NCBI GenBank assembly: GCA_947570215.1
Contig: CANOTO010000008.1
Location: 1-64,000 of the forward strand
DNA: 64,000 nt
Source: an uncultured Clostridia bacterium
GTDB taxonomy: Bacteria; Bacillota; Clostridia; Christensenellales; CAG-314
Reading direction: 5' to 3'
Every line of letters starts with the position of its first letter. Position 1 is the first letter of the stretch. The notes beneath the pieces are model-generated. The model was given only the letters and a program-made list of their open reading frames with translations. It was not told the DNA's origin and searched no databases. The position numbers and the translations under genes are program-made. Below are positions 24,211-32,020 of the stretch, in pieces.

Positions 24211-27068
24211 TGCCTAAGCAGAACGATAAAATTATCAGCAAATATCAAGGCGAAAAAAATCCTGATAAGCGCTATATTAAATTGGGTAAAAAAATAACCG
24301 ACGTCGTGCCGCATAAAATTTTCGGAGTTAAGTCGGACGACCCGGAATATTGGGGTCTTAAAGAGGTCTTAACCCCCGAAATGTGCGACGTCGCAAATAA
24401 AATGAAGCTTCGTAAATTCTACACTTTCGAAGAGCTTCTGAAAAAGAATAAAGGTTATGAGCCGGCTGCTTTCCAAAAGCTTCTCGACGAAATGTCTTAT
24501 ATCGGTATTCTCGAATACGATTACGGCGACAATTACGACCACTACGGAGAGCTTAAAGACAAACCGCGCATAAAGAGGTATCGCGTACCTTTCTACGTGC
24601 CGGGTTCGGCGGAGCTTTTCAATTCGTCTGTCGACCGTATAGAAAAAAATCCCGCGGTTGCATCCTTTTTCGAGAGAATGACGTTCATTCCGCTTGCAGG
24701 AATTACACAGATGATTCCGCCCGGCGGCGACGGCATAGGTATGCACGTCATACCCGTTGAACAAGCGATAAACGCAGAAAACAAGTCGGTGGATTTAGAA
24801 CATATTTCCTATTGGCTTAAAAAATACGAGGGTCATATTTCCGCAGGCATTTGCTCTTGCCGCGCTTCGCGCGCCGTGCTTGGCGACGGCTGTACGGACG
24901 ACGTCGACGATTGGTGCATCCAGCTTGGCGATATGGCGGATTATACCGTGGAAACGGGTCGCGCCCATTACATAACAAAAGAACGTGCGCTGGAAATTCT
25001 GGAGCTTGCTGAAAAGAACGGTTACGTCCACCAGATTACCAACATAGACGGAGAAAACAAGATATTCGATATTTGCAACTGCAACGTTAAAATTTGTAAC
25101 GCGTTAAGAACGTCTATGCTCTTCAATACGCCAAACCTTTCGCGTAGCGCCTATACAGCTAAGGTCGAAAGGAATAAGTGCGTCGCATGCGGTAAGTGCG
25201 TTGAAATTTGTCCTGCCGGCGCAGTCAAGTTGGGGCAGAAGCTCTGCAATAAGGGCGGCGATGAAGTCAAGTATCCTCATGCGCCGTTACCCGATAACAA
25301 TATATGGGGACAGTATGCTTGGGACGAAGAATACCGCGATACCGCCAGACTTTCCAATACATATGAAAGCGGCAGTTCTCCTTGCAAAGCGGCGTGCCCG
25401 GCGCACGTGCCCGTTCAAGCATATTTAAAGCTTGCGCACGACGGAAAGTACAGGGAAGCCCTTGCAATGATAAAGACGGAAAATCCGTTCCCCGCGGTAT
25501 GCGGAAGAGTTTGTAATAAGAGATGCGAGCTTGCCTGCACGCGCGGAGACATCGATTCGCCGGTTTCCATAGACGCAGTAAAGAAATTCGTTGCGGATTT
25601 AGAAATAAAATCCGGTAATCGTTACGTTCCGGAAAAAGTAGTGCAGTCCGTTTACGGTAAATTTGACGAAAAAATTGCTATAATCGGCGGCGGTCCTGCC
25701 GGACTTTCCGCGGCGTATTATCTAGCGCAGAAGGGTTATAAGCCTACCGTATTTGAAAAGAACCCCGTTGCGGGCGGTATGTTGACTTACGGTATTCCTA
25801 CCTATAAACTCGAAAAGGACGTAATAGCTTCCGAAATAGAGGTAATAAAAGAACTCGGCGTAGAAATCAAATGTAACGTCGAGGTCGGTAAGGATATAAC
25901 AATAGCTCAGCTCAAAGAACAAGGTTATAAAGCTTTTTACATAGCAATAGGTTGTCAAGGCGGTAGGCGTCCCGGAGTTGTAAACGATACGGCAATCGGG
26001 TGCGAAATAGCCGTGGAATATCTTCGCAACAGTTTCGATAAGAAAGAGCAGTTCACCGGTAACGTGGTCGTTGTAGGCGGTGGTAACGTTGCAATCGACT
26101 GCGCCCGTAATGCGCACAGATTAGGCTCGCATAACGTGAGTATGTATTGCCTTGAAACAAAAGAAGATATGCCCGCTTCCCGTGAAGAAATAAGTGAAGC
26201 CGAAGAAGAAGCTGTTTCTATAAATAATTCTTGGGGACCCAAAGAAATCAAAATCAATGAAAACGGTGAAGTTTGCGGTATCGTGTTCAAAAAATGTCTA
26301 AGAACCATTGACCCCGAAACGAAGGCTTTCGCGCCCGTTTACGATGAAAATCAGACGGTAGAAGTAAACGCAGACAAGATAGTGTTTGCAATCGGTCAAT
26401 CTGTGGAATGGGGCAATCTCTTAGAAGGAACAAAGGTTACGCTAAGAGGAGGCAGATATCCCGTTGCGGATACGTTTACCTATCAAACAGCCGACCCCGA
26501 CGTGTTCGTCGGAGGCGACGTGTTTACGGGACCCCGTTTCGTTATCGACGCCATAGCTCAGGGACACGAGGCGGCAGAAAGTCTTCACCGTCGCGTTCGT
26601 CCAAATGCGCATATGACAATCGGCAGGGACAGAAGATACTATGCAATTCTCGATAAAGAGAACGTAACTTATCCTTCTTATGATAAGACGCCCAGACAAG
26701 TTGAAAAGGACGACCAAACTATCGATTGCAAAAATTCATTCCGCGATGCGCACGGAACTTTAACCGAACAGCAGGTAAAAGCGGAAACTAACAGATGCTT
26801 GTCTTGCGGAGCTTCTTATGTCGACCCGCACAAGTGTATCGGTTGCGGACTTTGCACTACAAAATGCGAGTTTGATGCAATTCACTTAGTGCGCGACCAT
26901 CCCAAGTGTACAAATATGCGGGTTGCCGAAAAGAAAATAGGCGGACTTTTGAATTATTCTGTTAAACGCGCTTTCAAAATAATAGCGCACTCAAGTTCAA
27001 AAGAGGCAAGACAGCTTGCTCAAAAGCGAAAGGCTTTCAAAAAAGAGAACAAGAAAAAGGATAATTAA
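24210..27068 (+). CDS. Multidomain iron-sulfur flavoprotein with GltD-like core
   Basis: A 952-residue soluble redox protein. Residues 1 to about 320 carry a cysteine-rich region (ICSCRASRAVLGDGC, CIQLGD, ICNCNVKICN) like other FeS-binding proteins of anaerobes. A 4Fe-4S motif CVACGKCVEIC starts at C324. From about 390 comes a glutamate synthase beta-like module: FeS region (CKAACPAHVPV, CGRVCNKRCELAC), FAD fold GGGPAG at 493-498, and a second nucleotide fold VVVGGGNVAIDCAR for NAD(P)H. A C-terminal ferredoxin motif CIGCGLCTTKC starts at C876. It should move electrons between NAD(P)H, FAD and several clusters; the acceptor is unknown. HypA follows without a gap. Confidence 0.85.
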   Translation: MPKQNDKIISKYQGEKNPDKRYIKLGKKITDVVPHKIFGVKSDDPEYWGLKEVLTPEMCDVANKMKLRKFYTFEELLKKNKGYEPAAFQKLLDEMSYIGILEYDYGDNYDHYGELKDKPRIKRYRVPFYVPGSAELFNSSVDRIEKNPAVASFFERMTFIPLAGITQMIPPGGDGIGMHVIPVEQAINAENKSVDLEHISYWLKKYEGHISAGICSCRASRAVLGDGCTDDVDDWCIQLGDMADYTVETGRAHYITKERALEILELAEKNGYVHQITNIDGENKIFDICNCNVKICNALRTSMLFNTPNLSRSAYTAKVERNKCVACGKCVEICPAGAVKLGQKLCNKGGDEVKYPHAPLPDNNIWGQYAWDEEYRDTARLSNTYESGSSPCKAACPAHVPVQAYLKLAHDGKYREALAMIKTENPFPAVCGRVCNKRCELACTRGDIDSPVSIDAVKKFVADLEIKSGNRYVPEKVVQSVYGKFDEKIAIIGGGPAGLSAAYYLAQKGYKPTVFEKNPVAGGMLTYGIPTYKLEKDVIASEIEVIKELGVEIKCNVEVGKDITIAQLKEQGYKAFYIAIGCQGGRRPGVVNDTAIGCEIAVEYLRNSFDKKEQFTGNVVVVGGGNVAIDCARNAHRLGSHNVSMYCLETKEDMPASREEISEAEEEAVSINNSWGPKEIKINENGEVCGIVFKKCLRTIDPETKAFAPVYDENQTVEVNADKIVFAIGQSVEWGNLLEGTKVTLRGGRYPVADTFTYQTADPDVFVGGDVFTGPRFVIDAIAQGHEAAESLHRRVRPNAHMTIGRDRRYYAILDKENVTYPSYDKTPRQVEKDDQTIDCKNSFRDAHGTLTEQQVKAETNRCLSCGASYVDPHKCIGCGLCTTKCEFDAIHLVRDHPKCTNMRVAEKKIGGLLNYSVKRAFKIIAHSSSKEARQLAQKRKAFKKENKKKDN

Positions 27069-27413
27069 ATGCACGAGTTGGGTATTGTGATGCACGTAAT
27101 AAAGCAAGTGGAAGCTGTTGCCGAAGAAAACAAGGTTGAAAAAGTAACCGCATTGAATATGGAAGTCGGCGAAGTTTCTTCAATTGTACCCGATTTGTTC
27201 CGCGATTGTTTTGATTGGGCAAAGAAAAAAACAAAGTTTATGCGTGACACACAATTAAATCTTATCGTGTTGGAAGCTGTTTCGTACTGCAATAATTGTA
27301 AAAGGACGTATAAAACCTCTGAATATGCAAAGATTTGTCCGTATTGCGGAAATAGCGATACCTATCTCGTAACGGGTAACGAAATGAATATTAAAGATAT
27401 CGAGGTAAAATAA
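27069..27413 (+). CDS. hypA: Nickel metallochaperone HypA
   Basis: A 114-residue HypA: N-terminal nickel-binding MHE (M1, H2, E3) and the zinc ribbon C74, C77, C90, C93. HypA brings nickel to HypB and on to the target apoenzyme. Length and motif spacing are canonical. The ATG directly follows the stop of the flavoprotein. No hypC, hypD, hypE, hypF or hydrogenase subunit lies within the window, so the client of this HypA and the two HypB paralogs is not apparent. Confidence 0.93.
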   Translation: MHELGIVMHVIKQVEAVAEENKVEKVTALNMEVGEVSSIVPDLFRDCFDWAKKKTKFMRDTQLNLIVLEAVSYCNNCKRTYKTSEYAKICPYCGNSDTYLVTGNEMNIKDIEVK

Positions 27414-27515
27414 CCCCGATAGTCAAAGTTATTACCCGTTAGGTAACACAGCCGCACAGGCGGCAATTAAATATCCGCGTTAGTAGCAGATAGAACAGAT
27501 ATTTATAAATATATA

Positions 27516-27545
27516 GACGGCGGGAAGTATTTTCTCGCCGTCTTT
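27516..27545 (+). terminator. Terminator of the hyp/flavoprotein cluster
   Basis: Stem GACGGCG/CGCCGTC with extra GAA/TTC pairing, then TTT. Confidence 0.7.
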
Positions 27546-27604
27546 ACTTGTAACTTACTTTATAGTGGTTTTACGAAAGGAAACGTATGTCTTAAAGGAG
27601 AATT

Positions 27605-28996
27605 ATGACTGTTAATTATTATGTGGAATGTCCTGTGTGTCACACTGTAACCCGTATGCGATCGCCTGCGGGATACGTGTATTCTACTCCGGTAAGGGTG
27701 CATTGCGGTAAATGTCAAACATTGTTATTTGGCGAGTTTATTTCGGATAATGAGCATTTGAAAGCGTATTTCAAACCGCAAAACTGTAAAACGGTTAATA
27801 AAGGTAAGTATGAGTACCGTGCCGAAGCATCGGGGGAAATTATTTGTGGTAAAATGGTTGCAGAAGAAGGCGATGTGAGTAGACCTTGTTTGACTGCGGT
27901 TTCGCCTGTGCTCTCATTCTTGCAATCTATGTCAATGGAAAATAAAGATGCCTTTATTGATTATGTGTGCTACGCAAGCGACTTGTCTGATAATATGGAT
28001 AAAGCAAGAATTAAATACGATTTGTATTTGAACGAACAATTCGAATTGCTAAAAAAGCATTTCGGACATATCGCATCAACTTGCGGCTATAATTTATACG
28101 ATAATGACGAACTCTTTCAATATATTTACTACTCGCTATTTTTTGATTGTGCAGGGTTATTTAAAGAAGTGGAGTTAAAAAAACTGTTAACAGAAATTAA
28201 TTACAAGATTTATCACTTGGATATAAAAAATATTAATGATTACTTGCGGTATTTAGAGCAAAATAATCGCTTGGATGAAATAGAAAGTAAATTATTCGAG
28301 TTAGTAAGACTATATCTATCGATATTTAAATTTTTAGCTCCGGCAGTAGGGCTGTTCTATTATGATGATGCAAGCCGAATCAATAAAGAAACACAGGGGA
28401 TATCAACCTGTTCGTTCAATGATATAAAAAATTTTTATTTGGACGCATTTGAAATCTTGGCAGATTGCTGTGACATAGTTATAGGGTTGGATAATATTGA
28501 TAAAAGATTTAACTACAATGCGTTCACAAATCGTATTGATATGATTAAGTTTAGAAATCAAACAAAGGGAGTACGCATAAAAAATCTTTCTCTCGACGAA
28601 TTTTTTGCCGCTCGTTTTAACTTGAAAACTGATTCTAACGAACTAAGAAATGCTGTTGGACACAATAATTTTGAATATAACGGAATTACGCAAAAATTGA
28701 GTTTTGCGACAGCCAAGGGCGAAAATAAATCGGCGTATTTAATTGACGTAGCGTTGGAATGCGTCTCACTATCAAGAAGTGCTTATGTTCTTTTATTTTA
28801 TGTGTATGAGTTGAAACGATACTGCTTTTTACAGAAAGGGAAGCGTTTATTACTTAATCCGTTATTTTACCGCTTAGCTAAACCGCAAAATCACTGTCCG
28901 TGCGGGAGTGGTGCCAAATATCGAAATTGTTGTAAAAATGATGTGGAAAAAAGAAAGAAAATAAAAATGATGCGTTATCCAAAAATGTCAAGTTGA
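27605..28996 (+). CDS. Putative HEPN-type protein with zinc ribbon and SEC-C motif
   Basis: A 463-residue protein with no match I can name. The N-terminus has two CxxC pairs (C9-C12, C34-C37), a likely zinc ribbon. The middle is helical and contains ELRNAVGHNN, whose R348-x4-H353 spacing matches the catalytic motif of HEPN ribonucleases. The C-terminus has a SEC-C zinc motif, CPCGSGAKYRNCC at 431-443. Sequence is more AT-rich than the neighbours and codon use differs, as in acquired genes. A defence or stress RNase is a reasonable guess, not a conclusion. AAAGGAG precedes the ATG. Confidence 0.6.
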   Translation: MTVNYYVECPVCHTVTRMRSPAGYVYSTPVRVHCGKCQTLLFGEFISDNEHLKAYFKPQNCKTVNKGKYEYRAEASGEIICGKMVAEEGDVSRPCLTAVSPVLSFLQSMSMENKDAFIDYVCYASDLSDNMDKARIKYDLYLNEQFELLKKHFGHIASTCGYNLYDNDELFQYIYYSLFFDCAGLFKEVELKKLLTEINYKIYHLDIKNINDYLRYLEQNNRLDEIESKLFELVRLYLSIFKFLAPAVGLFYYDDASRINKETQGISTCSFNDIKNFYLDAFEILADCCDIVIGLDNIDKRFNYNAFTNRIDMIKFRNQTKGVRIKNLSLDEFFAARFNLKTDSNELRNAVGHNNFEYNGITQKLSFATAKGENKSAYLIDVALECVSLSRSAYVLLFYVYELKRYCFLQKGKRLLLNPLFYRLAKPQNHCPCGSGAKYRNCCKNDVEKRKKIKMMRYPKMSS

Positions 28997-29048
28997 GTGT
29001 ATGGGATGCGCATTTCAATATGAATAATTGCTTAATTTAATAAGCGTC

Positions 29049-29077
29049 TTGCAATTTGTGTTGCATTAGTATATAAT
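29049..29077 (+). promoter_or_regulatory. Promoter of the G9-leader lipoprotein gene
   Basis: TTGCAA at 29049-29054, 17-base spacer, TATAAT at 29072-29077. The predicted leader is only about 22 bases and contains the G9 tract. Confidence 0.7.
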
Positions 29078-29093
29078 TAAAAAAACGATTTGT

Positions 29094-29102
29094 GGGGGGG
29101 GG
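29094..29102. repeat. G9 homopolymer in place of the ribosome binding site
   Basis: Nine G ending three bases before the ATG at 29106. No AGGAGG is present, so the tract itself must serve as ribosome binding site and its length could tune translation. Confidence 0.8.
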
Positions 29103-29105
29103 CGT

Positions 29106-29654
29106 ATGAAAAGGTTTGTCACGCGTGTTGGGAGTATATGCGTTGCGCTGATGATTGTAATGCTTTCCGCTTTGTTTTGCGGCTGCGGTTTCAACAAAAT
29201 TATGCGCGAACACCTTTCCGACCCCGACAACTACTATGAGTTTACGATAGAAGTTACCCGAATTTATACTTACAACGGCAGTAAAGCTGAAAACCGTTAT
29301 ACCGACGTCACGTCGCCCGCAGATATAAATCTTGACGCCGCGGATTGGTATTACATAGACGGAAAAGTGTTGGACGGAAATGAGCCTGACTTAGGCGACG
29401 ATTATTATTCCAAACGCTATGAGCTCAATTTTGAAATTTCGCAAGCGAATGTGCTGCACCTTCTATCTACAGACTTTTATAATGTTATAGAAGTAGGCGA
29501 TAAACTTCAAGTACGTTCGACTTGGTGGGTGTACGGCGATAGAGATTGGCGTTATATCGCGGAAATTAAACTCAACAATACCGTCTATCTCGGCTTTGAC
29601 GAAGGCTTGCAAAATATTATCGACTATATGAACGCAAACAAAAGTTTATTTTAA
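29106..29654 (+). CDS. Small exported (lipo)protein of unknown function
   Basis: A 182-residue protein. Residues 1-27 form a signal sequence ending LSALFCGCG, where one cysteine may be lipidated although the lipobox is poor. The rest is acidic with aromatic residues (YYEFTIEVTRIYTYNG, WWVYGDRDWRYIAEIKL) and beta-strand character. I do not recognise the family. It stands alone with its own strong promoter, a G9 tract before the start and a hairpin after the stop. Confidence 0.65.
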   Translation: MKRFVTRVGSICVALMIVMLSALFCGCGFNKIMREHLSDPDNYYEFTIEVTRIYTYNGSKAENRYTDVTSPADINLDAADWYYIDGKVLDGNEPDLGDDYYSKRYELNFEISQANVLHLLSTDFYNVIEVGDKLQVRSTWWVYGDRDWRYIAEIKLNNTVYLGFDEGLQNIIDYMNANKSLF

Positions 29655-29691
29655 TTCGAAAGCGTGGCGTTTTCGATAGCAGTACGTTAAT

Positions 29692-29714
29692 CGACGCGGA
29701 GATTATCCGCGTCG
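29692..29714 (+). terminator. Hairpin after the small lipoprotein gene
   Basis: CGACGCGGA/TCCGCGTCG stem with a five-base loop; only a weak T-tract follows. Confidence 0.5.
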
Positions 29715-29913
29715 TTTGCATTTTGTAAATATCGGTAAAATATTTCAAACGCAACCGCAAGTTTACATAAAGAAACCGCAAAGCGGTGGAGTTTTCCGCA
29801 AAATCGGTATATAATTAAACTGCAAAACGGGTTTGGTTAAGCTTGTTCGGCTTAATTATGCCGTAAAACGATTTTACGGTCTAAACTCGGAAATGGACAA
29901 GGAGAATAATTAT

Positions 29914-30741
29914 ATGACCTTCGGCGACAAACTTGCCAAGCTCAGGCGCGAGCAGAATTACACTCAGGAGCAATTCGCTGATATCCTCGGCGTATCGCGG
30001 CAGTCGGTAAGCAAGTGGGAAAGCGACACTGCGTATCCCGAAACGGACAAGCTGATAAAAATATGTGAACTGTTTAACTGTTCATCCGACTATCTGCTGC
30101 TTAACGACGGAAATCTCGGCAAAACAGCCGACGTACAGACCGTCGAACAGTCCAATAGCGAGCGTGACGATGCCGCCGAATCTTTCGAAATACGCGTTCC
30201 TAAAATAAAGGAACGCAAAAGCAAGCGTACAATATGGGGTATGCCGCTGTGGCACGTTGCAAGAAACGCCCGCGGATTTATCGCTGTAGGGTTAAAGGCG
30301 CGCGGGGTAGTAGCGGTGGGCGTCAGTTCCTGCGGCGTCCTGTCGGTTGGCGTATTGTCGCTCGGCGTTATATCCAGCGGAACGCTGTCTTTGGGATTGA
30401 TTTTTGCCGTAGGTTTGTTTTCGGCAGCGCTGTTTAGCGTAGGCACTATTTGCGCGGGAATATTCGCAGTGGGGGCTATCGGCTTCGGCGTGTTTTCGCT
30501 CGGGGCGGTTGCGATAGGCGACGTGTCTGTCGGCGCGCTTGCAATAGGCAAATACGTAGCGGTGGGCGATACGGCCCGAGCAATGATTGCGATAGGCGGT
30601 CATAGGGCGGACGGCAGCGTATTTCAGCACGTAGGCAAGCTTTCCGCCGAGATGAAGGAACAGGTAAAGGCTTTAATAGACGAAACCGTCCCGCAGATTA
30701 TCAAATGGGCGGGCGAAATAGTAAAGGGTATGCTGTCCTAA
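29914..30741 (+). CDS. XRE regulator with glycine-rich pentad-repeat tail
   Basis: A 275-residue protein. Residues 5-62 are a Cro/C1-type helix-turn-helix (YTQEQFADILGVSRQSVSKW). From about 110 to 215 it has short repeats of roughly five residues with G-V-x-S-x character (VGVLSLGVISSGTLSLG, VGAIGFGVFSLGAVAIG), forming a hydrophobic solenoid or membrane-associated stack. An amphipathic C-terminal helix follows. Similar XRE-plus-repeat proteins occur in Clostridia; their signal is unknown. The ATG at 29914 has AAGGAG ten bases upstream. Confidence 0.75.
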   Translation: MTFGDKLAKLRREQNYTQEQFADILGVSRQSVSKWESDTAYPETDKLIKICELFNCSSDYLLLNDGNLGKTADVQTVEQSNSERDDAAESFEIRVPKIKERKSKRTIWGMPLWHVARNARGFIAVGLKARGVVAVGVSSCGVLSVGVLSLGVISSGTLSLGLIFAVGLFSAALFSVGTICAGIFAVGAIGFGVFSLGAVAIGDVSVGALAIGKYVAVGDTARAMIAIGGHRADGSVFQHVGKLSAEMKEQVKALIDETVPQIIKWAGEIVKGMLS

Positions 30742-30768
30742 TGTAGATAATTTGTCGGCTTAAAAAAC

Positions 30769-30795
30769 CTCCGCAATTTTTTGCGGAGATTTTTG
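30769..30795. terminator. Bidirectional terminator between convergent XRE genes
   Basis: CTCCGCAA/TTGCGGAG stem with TTTT loop; T-runs follow on both strands. Confidence 0.85.
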
Positions 30796-30801
30796 TTGTG
30801 T

Positions 30802-31035
30802 TTAATCTGTAATATTTTCGTTGTTGAACAGCGGCGAATCGAAAAACTGCTGCAAAGTAATGTTAAGTCCGTCGCATATTCCGTATACGGTGGACAGCTT
30901 TACGGTTGAGCTGTTCGTCATAGTTATGATAGTAGTGCGCGGAACTCCGCTTGCGTTGGACAATGCGTTCATTGAAAGCTTGCGCGACTTAGCCAATTCG
31001 ACAATCCGCGCGTATACTGCGTCGACTAATCTCAT
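30802..31035 (-). CDS. Small XRE family regulator
   Basis: A 77-residue Cro/C1-type DNA-binding protein: LSMNALSNASGVPRTTIITM is the helix-turn-helix, followed by LSTVYGICDGLNITLQQFF. It is only the DNA-binding domain. AAGGAG lies nine bases before the ATG. It is transcribed away from the small gene at 31166; its target is unknown. Confidence 0.85.
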   Translation of the reverse strand: MRLVDAVYARIVELAKSRKLSMNALSNASGVPRTTIITMTNSSTVKLSTVYGICDGLNITLQQFFDSPLFNNENITD

Positions 31036-31119
31036 TTTTGTATCTCCTTGTACGGTGTACCGACAGTGTTAGTATATGTAACAAGTAAAATTTATGCTGT
31101 TGGCACACCAACTTTTTGT

Positions 31120-31148
31120 TTGACTGCTATATATATTTGTGCTATTAT
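31120..31148 (+). promoter_or_regulatory. Promoter of the 59-residue gene
   Basis: TTGACT at 31120-31125, 17-base spacer, TATTAT at 31143-31148. Confidence 0.6.
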
Positions 31149-31165
31149 ACTTTGGGTAAAACGAT

Positions 31166-31345
31166 ATGAACGACTATTTAATTCATCAACTTATTGAAAA
31201 ACAAAATCCGGAAAAGAAGCAAAAGCTGTGGAAAAGAATCGAAAAGGAACTTGCCGAACAGAAAACGGCAAGCGGCAGCTCTACTAATGACTGTTCGCAA
31301 GGCAGCGCCGAAAACGGACATAAACAATACAAAAACTACCGTTAA
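31166..31345 (+). CDS. Small hydrophilic protein (59 residues)
   Basis: A short gene: MNDYLIHQLIEKQNPEKKQK, then charged and serine/asparagine-rich sequence ending HKQYKNYR. No family is recognised. Support comes from a good promoter 18 bases upstream, an immediate terminator downstream and coding-like composition; the ribosome binding site is weak (TTTGGG). It could be a small regulatory or spore-related protein, but nothing shows this. Confidence 0.45.
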   Translation: MNDYLIHQLIEKQNPEKKQKLWKRIEKELAEQKTASGSSTNDCSQGSAENGHKQYKNYR

Positions 31346-31347
31346 AC

Positions 31348-31372
31348 AAAAGCGGCGCGACGCGTCGCTTTT
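31348..31372. terminator. Bidirectional terminator
   Basis: AAAAGCGGCG/CGTCGCTTTT stem (one mismatch) with a five-base loop between two convergent genes. Confidence 0.7.
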
Positions 31373-31383
31373 GCTATGGTTTT

Positions 31384-31881
31384 TCACGAATATTTTTTTA
31401 ACATATTTTTAAGCGTTTCAAGGTGCAGCTGTTCGTCTAATATTATGCGTTGTATTAGGGCTTCCACTTGTTCGTTTTTGAGTATAAACAGCATTTTTTG
31501 ATAGTCCGCAATGGCGTTCATTTCGCCCTGCACGTCGTCCATCAGCATTTTGGCGGGCGTAACAGCCTGTGATACGGTGGAGGCGTTGTAGTACGTTTGC
31601 GTGTTAGGGCATTGCATGTATTTGGGGCTTACGCCGAGTTTCAACATTGCTTCGCCCAATATTTCTATATGCTTCATTTCCGCAATGCCGATACTCATCA
31701 GCGTTTGCGCGTCGTCTTTGTCCGTTTGTCCCATGTAAAAGTGGTGATATGTATATTGCAGCGTGGCGGTAAGCTCTCCGCGCAGCGTAGCGTAGGCGAA
31801 GGAAATAATCTGTCCGCTTCGAACGTCTTTAGAAAGCGTTTCGACTGAAGGGTAGGGTAAATCGCAAATTAAAGGTTTCAA
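31384..31881 (-). CDS. Ferritin-like diiron/dimanganese protein (CotJC/manganese-catalase-like)
   Basis: A 165-residue four-helix bundle. The metal-ligand pattern is visible: RGELTATLQYTYHH (helix 1 Glu), GIAEMKHIE (ExxH, helix 2), DVQGEMNAIADYQ (helix 3) and ILDEQLHLETL (ExxH, helix 4). This fits ferritin-like proteins such as CotJC and the manganese catalases of Clostridia; whether it removes peroxide or is a spore coat component is unknown. The start is a TTG with AAGGAG eight bases upstream. Confidence 0.75.
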   Translation of the reverse strand: MKPLICDLPYPSVETLSKDVRSGQIISFAYATLRGELTATLQYTYHHFYMGQTDKDDAQTLMSIGIAEMKHIEILGEAMLKLGVSPKYMQCPNTQTYYNASTVSQAVTPAKMLMDDVQGEMNAIADYQKMLFILKNEQVEALIQRIILDEQLHLETLKNMLKKYS

Positions 31882-32020
31882 TGATGAGGCTCCTTAACTT
31901 TTTGTTTCAATGTATGCGCATCGTAAACAATCGGTGCTTAAACTAACTCGATAAAAAATTTATAATATTCGCGCTCAAAAAAGGAATAACGCGTCGGCGT
32001 TTTGCGGCATATCCTGTTAT

